A DNA stretch of 64,000 bases, taken from assembly GCA_031763025.1 (NCBI GenBank), contig JASSKH010000023.1, positions 3,809,501 to 3,873,500 of the forward strand, given 5' to 3'. The DNA is from Macrocystis pyrifera (lineage: Eukaryota > Sar > Phaeophyceae > Laminariales > Laminariaceae). Positions 56,201-64,000 of this stretch are shown here, in pieces. Position numbers and translations under genes: made by a program. Each line of letters opens with the position of its first letter. Position 1 is the first letter of the stretch. Below the pieces are notes generated by a model, which had not been told where the DNA came from, searched no databases, and saw nothing but the letters and a program-made list of their open reading frames with translations.

Positions 56201-59200
56201 TTCAACTCAACATGCCTGTGAAGATCACGTCGAGCAAGCGACTCGTGATTGCCGACCTGTGTCCGCGAACGTGAGTTATTCCCGCCCCAGCCGGAGCTAT
56301 CATGGTGTTCGAGAGCCGGTTGTACGCATGCGGATCCCCTGGAAAGTGGGACAAAGTGCATCTGATGCGGGCGTCTACATGCCGGAAACGTCAAACGCAG
56401 CAACAGTCGTTGCAATCATGGACACTTTTTCAGGTGAACTTTCGGAGCGTCGGCGCGAGTGCGGCAGGGGTGCGCGTACAACTCGCAAGGGTGTTGAGCC
56501 GGTGACAGGCGCGCATGTAGAAGTGCGGTTGGGTGTTCGATTAGTCCATCCAGGCGCGTTGAGGATAGTACCGCTGCGGTTGTGCCAGCAGAGTATTTCA
56601 GGGTAGCAACCCTATTATTTTCGAGCAAACGCAAGTGAAGGTAAGGTATTACCACGGTAGTACGTATCACACCTCACCACATACTATTTTGTGCAATATA
56701 AACCGGTGGATCTGTAAATTGTACTCTCCAGCTCGACTGGCAGGAGCTCTACTCAAGGAAATCTTCTGAACATGCCGGGGTCACAAGCGTGCACCCCACC
56801 CCCTTCACCCCCCCACCCCACCCCCGTACACGCATTGATGTTTTTCGCGCAGAAGACTCAACCTTCTCTTGGTCAATTGTATTGTTTGTTTATTTTCATA
56901 TGTGTGTAGGCGGTATGCGTTCCAAGAAAAAAAAGGGAACTGAAAAAGTTCTACGTTTCTTCAAAACGAACGACCCGTTGCGTACATAGTCAGCCACGAC
57001 TTACTTGTAGTTTTTCGTTGTTTTGTGTCGGGTATGCGGTGCTGTGCAAACAAAATGGCAACTCACTCCACCAACACCAACGGCTTCCGGCTAGCGGGAA
57101 ACACGGTTACAGACATTGAGCACATTCCTGATCTCGGCACCACCAAAGGTACCTGCTCCTTCTTTCACGACGGCACGCCTTCCGGCAACGGCCAAGCGTT
57201 CATTGATACGAAGTGTTTCTAAAACTCCTACCGGGTATCAATTTGAGCAGACTTGAACTACTACCAGGGGTATTGACTTTTTGCGCACACGCGATAGGCA
57301 AAATATGTCAGGAGACATGTCAAGCAAGCAAAAACGTGCGCTGTCAAGGCTTTTATGTATGTAGGACCGAGTGTTGCACACTAGAATCTACCAGGTGGTG
57401 GTATGGTGTCATTCAAGGCATGTCAAGGCCAAGTTGCTGCCTGTCAAGGAGTGAAAGTGCTGTCTCCTGACATTTTTACATTTAGGAAACGAGGTGCGCC
57501 GAGTGCCAGACCCAAACACGTGGCCTGGCCTTGGATGATTTTTTTGTTCGAGTACCGGCGTACCGGACAGGATATTGCATATAGGTGTTGCGCTGTTGCG
57601 ATGGCACTGAGTTTTGACGCCGCAATACGCGTTGTGTCGCAGGCCAACAGAATGTTGAGGGTTTGTTTTTGCGCCGCAGGCGAAACGTGTTTTTGGGCCG
57701 CGTTTTTAATCGTTCTAGGTAGAGGAGGGCCACTTTTTGCTGAGGTGCTGTCATTCAGTCGGTTTGCTGACTGGTAGCTCAGTACATACTTGACGCACTG
57801 TAGGTACCTGTCTGTGTCATAATTTACTAGGGATAAGCGAAATTGTCGGGAGATGGCCCTTGGAGAGGACAAAACAGTGGAAGCTGCGCGGGAAGCCGAG
57901 GAATTGCGGAGACATATGGAGGACACGCGAGTGGCGAGTCTGGCGCGAGGATTGTGTCGGAAGCCGTGGGCTAACACGTACGGGAAAACGTGAAGAGGCT
58001 CAAAACGTCTTGATGACTGGCGGGTGACGGACTGGATGTGCTGAGCAAGTTCTGATTTTAGTGCGGCAGAATCAGCCTCTGTTGCCTCTCAAGAGTGGCT
58101 GCTCTGCAGCCTGTCGTGATGCAAAACCACACGCGTGGGGCGGCAGCTCTCGTGTGTCATGTGCGGCGTCCTGCCTGCTGTGGTGCTGCTGCGGCGTGCT
58201 TCCGGCCCATCACTGTACTGGTATATGCGAGGTATGTAATTATATACTAATAATAGTAGTATACTTCGTATACCAGGTAGTCTACAGCTTCACATGTACT
58301 TATGACGTGTATTATTCAGGTTGCGATTGGCTCAAACTTAATTATAACACGTTTTTTCTAGCTGCCATCATGGAAGACGATTATGCTGGTACTGGGAAAA
58401 ATAATGCCTCACGCGCCGCTCTAACAGCTGTATCGGTCGTAGAAAGACTACAAGGTGCTACTAGCGCATACTGGTAGGTTACTACTACTGCCCAACACAG
58501 GGTGCCAATAGCGTACAGGGAAATACTGTTTTCGAAATTTGCTATGAGGCAACATCATTCCATAGAAAGCTCTTGAATGATGACGCTGCTAATCGACCCG
58601 AGCGATGAAAACGACGTCCGATCCACGGAAACTTGAACAGCAGCAGTCGCTCCACTTGCATTCATATCCCCACCAGTTTCGTCGTCAATTACACCAGCAC
58701 CACAAGCGACAGTGTGGAACATTCTTGGGCTGCCTGTTGGTCTGCGACGCACAAAAGGTGCCACGTTTAGGCGACCAGGACAAAAGGTTACGTACCGATC
58801 ATGTGCATATTGGGTAAGAGCGGTGACGAGCTTAACGACATGCCAAAATATGATCTCAACCGGCCTTGTGTTGGAATTTACCGGGGAAAAAATACTGTCC
58901 AGCTTTTGATACCGTCTGTCCTGCAGTTTATTTGTTAAACGATACCAGGTAGACGTATATACGTATGCACTTTTTCTGTATATATTTGAACGCGATATAT
59001 CAGCGGCCACCCTCTGTTACCCTACATACGACGAGTCTTTTAATCCCTTTTGGGCTTCATCACAGGACAAACGTGTCGAGAATACGGGACGATTGCAGCA
59101 TCGGTCACAGCTAAGGAAGCCCGGGCTGCTGGGTTGGGCGATGCCGCATTTTGGTGTTGGAACTGAGCTACTGTGTCACGCAACATAACGCACAACGTCG

Positions 59201-61498
59201 GACGCATTCAAAAGGTGTTGTTATTTACGGCGGTGAGAGAACGAAAGCGCCGAGCGACGCGTCTCATGGAAAGACGTTTATGATGTATTTCCAAAGCCAC
59301 GATTTTCGTTACGGTTAGCCTCCCCGCCCCCATGTTTAAAATTAAATGATTGGGTACGAAATTCGTCCCAGGGGGTGTGTTTATCTTGTCACCCTTGTGA
59401 TACGGTGCACGACACGCGCGCTGCACGACACCACTCAAGATGTTGCCCGCTCACTCACGTTAGACGGGTGGTACGAGCGTTGTAGGGCTGTGAGCTGGCT
59501 GACTTTAAGTCGTCGATTAGTTAGTAGTTGGCATAGATGTTGCAGTTAGTTGCATGGCGTTTTTTTGGTTGCGGAAATCTGCGTCTACTATGTATCTGAG
59601 TTGGTTGGAGGGTTTGTCGCTCGACCGAAAGACTTGACGTGTTATCTTTTAAGATTAAAACCACAGTTAGTCTGGTGGTTTACTTCGCCGGCCAACTATT
59701 AATACATAAGCTAGCCGGGAAGTCCAGCCAAATGGCAGCCCTGTATAACGATCGTACTTTTATCATTCGGTCGCTCGCTTCGCCTGCTTCCCGAAAGGGC
59801 CAAACAGTCGTTGCCGAAGGCCAGGCGTTTGTCGCCGAACTCACGCAAACCCCATACATGCTCTACGTTTTCGCTCGGATCCTGCCACCGTACAAATACA
59901 AAAGCCCTCTCCCCAAAAAAACAACTTGCTCATGATATAAATTGAACTTTGGAAATCTTCCACACCTCGGGACAGGTCATCGATTTCCTACGTTATAATA
60001 TACTGTAGATGTTCCAGGGCATGTACATGTTCCTGATCTGTTATGATCTGGTTCATGATGCCGGGTGGGAGCCGTATAACCTGCATGCTCGAGGGCATGT
60101 TTCCTGCGTTGGATCTGTACTACACAGATCCTGCACAATACCAGTATGTCTTGATAGCAGGCTAGGGTCTGGATGGTATATCTGATCTAGCTTTCCGACG
60201 TATGAAATATTTTGATCCATTAGAAACCACCCTGCTTCCGAATATCACACGTTTCGCGACCAGTTATCCAATCGTAATTTTGTACCATCTTAATGCCCAG
60301 TACACTACGCCAATTTCTGTGAGGCAATTTGGCGCGAACATCTGGATTACGTACAGCACGAAGCCGCACACAGTTTGGTGGGAACGCTGAGCTCAATGTT
60401 GAGATAGCTACTCACGCAAATCCCAAATCCCGGTATCACAGCTCTGCTGTCTCAGATTACACCCCTCGTAAGTTTGCGCGCCCGCGTTTAGTCGATACGA
60501 CGTCCAGGAGGGGGTTTGCAATCACCTTACGTAGCAGGAACTCAATAGTCGATGATGCATCACGAAAATACATAATTCACGTCTGGATGTGATGGACAGG
60601 GATATAGACCATGACGATAAACCGACGTTAGAAGTACGACCAATCGTCAGTGGAACGTCCGTTGATTGACACCTTTTTCTCCCGTCGGTTCGGGAGTCCC
60701 GTTAGATTTTCGCTCAGGAAAGTCAGAGGGGTATGAACTCCATTCCGGAAGCTGTGTACTGTAGTCTCCTATGAGGCACAATAGGCACCAGACTACATGT
60801 GCCAACGGTACCCCCAATCCTATATGTACTGCCCAGTGCAGCAGTCGTACTGCACGATCAGCAACCTGAAGCGGTTTTCGGTCGTAAAAGTTGGTGTGCA
60901 ACACAAAAACAGCAACGCTCATTTCTTCAACACCACATGTCAATCGACCCCCCGTTATTCAGGAGTGTTGTGCCAAATCAGGGTCAAAGCACTGGTGGAT
61001 TTTTAGCAGTGAGTGAAATACAACGCGCCTTAAACGGTGTGGAATGTGTCTTATTGGGTTTTGAGCCCAGACTTGTTTGTTTCGCCGAAAGGGAGGCACG
61101 TTGCGGTTCGTACGGAACTCACCTGCGTAATAGGGCGAAACAAAGTTGTGGTTGTCCGAAGAACATCGGTTTTTTTCCGCTATTTATGTTCCAGCTTTAA
61201 AATCAACGTGGCCAACCCTGATACAAGTCATGCATATACATCTTGTTTCCCAGAACGTTTGAGCCTGTTTAAGACTACGGTCCATTTTGAACACAGAAAT
61301 AGTGACGCCAATTAATACGAACTATTAATAGCAACAATGCAAGCGGGCGAAGATTCACGTTGCTAGACCTTCACGTCCGTCGTCAATGCCGGTGCCGCGA
61401 ACGACAGGTGTACATACGCCAGCCGCTGGAATTCCGACTGTGTTCGCCTTCCCTCCGGGGCTGCCTGAGGCATTAAGCCGCCCCAACCCGTCGCGAAA
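53236..61498. other. No confidently recognised gene; two family E copies
   Basis: Family E pieces lie at about 54030-54200 (GTTTCCTGGGTTGGATCTGT, AAGATCCTGCACAATC) and 60010-60210 (GCCGGGTGGGAGCCGTATAA, CAGATCCTGCACAATACC). Short frames exist (for example MALGEDKTVEAAREAEELRR at 57853) but none is bounded by splice signals and matched to a family I know. The promoter of the EsV-1-7 gene must lie in the last part; I see no certain element. Confidence 0.4.
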
Positions 61499-63400
61499 AT
61501 GGGGCGTTGTCACCATCAGCATTGCCAAATGGTTGCGACCCTTAGTGTGGAGGGAAACAAGACGGCGGCGTACTGCATCCAACATGCTGAGGACGGTATG
61601 GTAGACGTTCGCTTCCAGTGTCGCTCAAGCGACGCCTGCACGAGGCGGCCGAACTTTAACGTCGAGGGTAGCAAAGTGCCGGCGTACTGCAGGCAGCACG
61701 CTGACGACGGCATGGTGAACGTCTGCATTAAGAGTTGCTTACATGTCTCGTGCAAGAAGGGTCCATACTTCAATTTCGAGGGTAGCAAGGCGGCAGCGTA
61801 CTGCAAGCAGCATGCTATGGACGGCATGGTAGATGTCCGCAGCCCGCGTTGCTCACACGACTCGTGCACGAGGCGGCCAAGCTTTAATCTCGCGATAAAC
61901 AAGACAGCGGCGTACTGCAAGCAACATGCTACGGATGGCATGGTAGACGTCCGCAGCAAGCGCTGTTCACAGGACTCTTGCACGAGGCGACCGAACTTTA
62001 ATGTTGAGGGCAGCAAGACACCGCTGTACTGCAAGCAGCATGCGAAGGAGTTTATGGTGGATGTCCGCAATAGACGTTGCTCCCACGACTCTTGCAAAAA
62101 GGGACCACACTTCAATTTTGAGGGGAAGGTGCCGGCGTATTGCAAACAGCATGCTGAGGACGGCATGGTGGACGTTCTCCATAAGCGTTGCTCACACGAC
62201 CGCTGCACGAGGCGACCGATCTTCAATTTCGAGGGCAAGAGGGCGGCGTTCTGCAGGCAACATGCTGAAGACGATATGGTGGACGTCTACAGCAAGCGGT
62301 GTTTACACGAATCCTGCGTGAAAGCGCCTATCTTCAATATAGAGGGCAAGGGGACGGCGTACTGCAGGCAGCATGCTCAGGACGGCATGGTGGATGTCCG
62401 CAGCAAGCGGCGCAGCTGCGCACATGACAACTGCACGAGGCTACCAAACTTCAATATCGAGGGCAGCAAGACGGCGGTGTACTGCAAGCAACACGCGGAG
62501 AACGGCATGGTGGACGTCTGCCACAAGCGTTGCTCACACGACTCTTGTACAAAGTATCCGGTATTTAACGTCGAGGGCAGCAAGGTGGCGATTTACTGCA
62601 AGCAACATGCCGAGGACGGAATGGTGGACGTCCTTTGTCGACGGTGCTTGCATGACTCGTGCACGAAGCGACCGAGCTTTATGATCAAAGGCGGCAAGAC
62701 GCCGACGTACTGCAAGCAGCATGCCGAAGAAGGCATGATTGACGTTCGCACTAAGCGTTGCTCGCACGAAGCCTGCGAAAAAACTCCACGCTTCAATTTT
62801 GAGGGCATCAAGGCGGGAGCGTACTGCAAGCAACATGCTGAGATAGGCATGATAGACGTCCGAAGCAAACGTTGTTCGCAAGAGTCCTGCATGAAGCGAC
62901 CGAATTTTAACTATGAGGGCAGCAAGGTACCGGCGTATTGCAAGGAGCATGCTGAGGACGGCATGGTGAACGTCTGTTCCAGGCGTCCTTCCCTCATAGG
63001 TAGCGCGAGGGAGGCAGCAGGGGCTTTACCTACCAACGCTGTGGCTCTGTACCCCCAGTACAACGGGGACCTCCTGTTGGACGGTTCAGTGACGAACTTG
63101 GAAGCGTTGTGTGCGGTCCCGAATTGTCCGAGGCGACCGCAGAGGGGGCTTGACGGGAAGCAATATACGCACTGCCTCGAGCACGGCTTTTTAGAGGAGG
63201 GGGTCGATGGTACGGTGGGGGTAGACCACGGCAAGGGAGCGATTCGTACCTCAGCATCCCGTGCAAGGGCGCGCCTTACCGTCGGAACCGACAGAACGGT
63301 CGCCAAGCGGGCCCGTCTGTCTATACCGAGGTCCGTTGTCTCAGTGGCGGAAGAGCATCCATCTGGGGAAATCATCAAGACCGAAATGAGCCACCCGTGA
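61499..63400 (+). CDS. EsV-1-7 repeat protein, 14 cysteine-rich repeats
   Basis: A single open frame of 633 residues with ATG in context AAAATGG. From residue 3 it is built of repeats of about 36 residues with pattern C-x4-C-x(15-17)-C-x2-H followed by GMVDV, for example CSHDSCTRRPSFN ... YCKQHA. Thirteen repeats are clear (residues about 3-500); the sixth to eighth are slightly shorter between cysteines, the ninth carries a small insertion before its first cysteine. A degenerate fourteenth (CAVPNCPRRP ... HCLEHG) follows at about residue 539. The four conserved Cys/His suggest metal binding, which is inferred. The C-terminal 70 residues are basic, with KRARLSIPRS possibly a nuclear signal. 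The family is named after a brown-algal virus ORF and includes the Ectocarpus developmental gene IMMEDIATE UPRIGHT; this is a paralogous member whose role is unknown. No intron is needed. Confidence 0.9.
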   Translation: MGRCHHQHCQMVATLSVEGNKTAAYCIQHAEDGMVDVRFQCRSSDACTRRPNFNVEGSKVPAYCRQHADDGMVNVCIKSCLHVSCKKGPYFNFEGSKAAAYCKQHAMDGMVDVRSPRCSHDSCTRRPSFNLAINKTAAYCKQHATDGMVDVRSKRCSQDSCTRRPNFNVEGSKTPLYCKQHAKEFMVDVRNRRCSHDSCKKGPHFNFEGKVPAYCKQHAEDGMVDVLHKRCSHDRCTRRPIFNFEGKRAAFCRQHAEDDMVDVYSKRCLHESCVKAPIFNIEGKGTAYCRQHAQDGMVDVRSKRRSCAHDNCTRLPNFNIEGSKTAVYCKQHAENGMVDVCHKRCSHDSCTKYPVFNVEGSKVAIYCKQHAEDGMVDVLCRRCLHDSCTKRPSFMIKGGKTPTYCKQHAEEGMIDVRTKRCSHEACEKTPRFNFEGIKAGAYCKQHAEIGMIDVRSKRCSQESCMKRPNFNYEGSKVPAYCKEHAEDGMVNVCSRRPSLIGSAREAAGALPTNAVALYPQYNGDLLLDGSVTNLEALCAVPNCPRRPQRGLDGKQYTHCLEHGFLEEGVDGTVGVDHGKGAIRTSASRARARLTVGTDRTVAKRARLSIPRSVVSVAEEHPSGEIIKTEMSHP

Positions 63401-64000
63401 TTGAAATTATTTAGACCGTCGTGACTCAACCGTGGCACTTGCTGTGGTCGCCATCTACACCTTGGTCCGACTTGAGCTGGCCCATAAGTAGACAGGTCAC
63501 CGTTCATGTTCAATCAAGATGGAGATTTTGCCTCAACGCAGCACCTACGAAACGTCTGCTGTAGTACTCTGGATTGGCCCTTTTCGCAGAGGGCTGCCGA
63601 TCGAGTGCTCGAGATCAGTGCGCATTCACCTTTGCGATTTGCTGGGCTGAGAACTAATTGGAGCGACGTGGTCGAGCGCGTGGGTACAGGGTACAGACTA
63701 CCCTCCTGGTGGCAAACAACTGGCGGTCCGTTTCATCCTTCGCTCGCATGTACCTCGCACGTGGTAGAGTGTTCTTTACCTGTTGGTGCATGGTGTATGT
63801 GCTCTGCGCTGGGGTTTAACTGTTTTACGCTCTTGAATAATCGGGATCGTTGTTACATGGGTTATGCGGTCTTCAGTGGGGTTTCGCTGGTTTACATTCT
63901 CGAGATGATCGGAATTGTTTCGTGCGTTTGCGTGCGAGTCTCGTTTTTCGGAGCGTGAAGGTTTTATATGTGTGTGCCCATGTGATACACACGGAGATGC
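63401..64000. other. Downstream of the EsV-1-7 gene
   Basis: Probably 3' untranslated or intergenic. A 150-residue open frame (63506-63958) has no recognisable features. Confidence 0.4.

Noticed and set aside
57444-57977. 177-residue minus-strand frame
   Set aside because: Unrecognised, mixed composition, with comparable frames on the other strand; no support.
30015-61498. Integrated phaeovirus genome, suggested by the EsV-1-7 name
   Set aside because: No virus capsid, polymerase or other core gene was seen; EsV-1-7 repeats are widespread cellular genes of brown algae.
61516-62238. 240-residue minus-strand frame opposite the EsV-1-7 gene
   Set aside because: It mirrors the 108-bp repeats of the plus-strand gene, with no independent domain.

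Overview
This is nuclear DNA of a eukaryote, most likely a brown alga (Phaeophyceae; an Ectocarpus-like species fits best). The reasons are an intronless protein of tandem EsV-1-7 cysteine-rich repeats, a family best known from brown algae, together with long introns, very long poly-C/poly-G tracts and a high density of small transposable elements. I recognise three genes. Exon edges were read by eye from splice signals, codon phase and remembered family consensus; no alignment was run.

Gene 1 (+ strand, about 930-21378) is polynucleotide phosphorylase (PNPase). Fifteen exons are in the window; the N-terminus lies upstream of base 1. Exon phases agree throughout apart from one extra base in a run of A in the KH-domain exon. 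Two introns appear to use GC donors. One exon has a tandem, partly decayed copy in the following intron. The introns hold a complete LTR-flanked non-autonomous retroelement with a 5-bp target duplication, several MITE families, microsatellites and homopolymer tracts of about 100 bp.

Gene 2 (- strand, about 29466-24318) is a two-cupin protein of the ChrR-like family in six visible exons, convergent with PNPase. A first exon is probably missing.

From about 30 kb to 61 kb I recognise no gene with confidence. The stretch is repeat-rich: foldback and TA-flanked MITEs, a tRNA-derived SINE cluster, a 2.7-kb array of degenerate TAACAT/ATGTTA palindromes with a nested TIR element that carries an ORF, a pair of reverse-transcriptase-like remnants, and several diverged tandem duplications. 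The short palindromes TATTAATA and TACC(A/T)GGTA recur here far more often than chance predicts.

Gene 3 (+ strand, 61499-63400) encodes a 633-residue protein with thirteen clear and one degenerate EsV-1-7 repeats and a basic C-terminal tail.

Nothing indicates that the three genes act together; they look like unrelated neighbours in a repeat-rich region.
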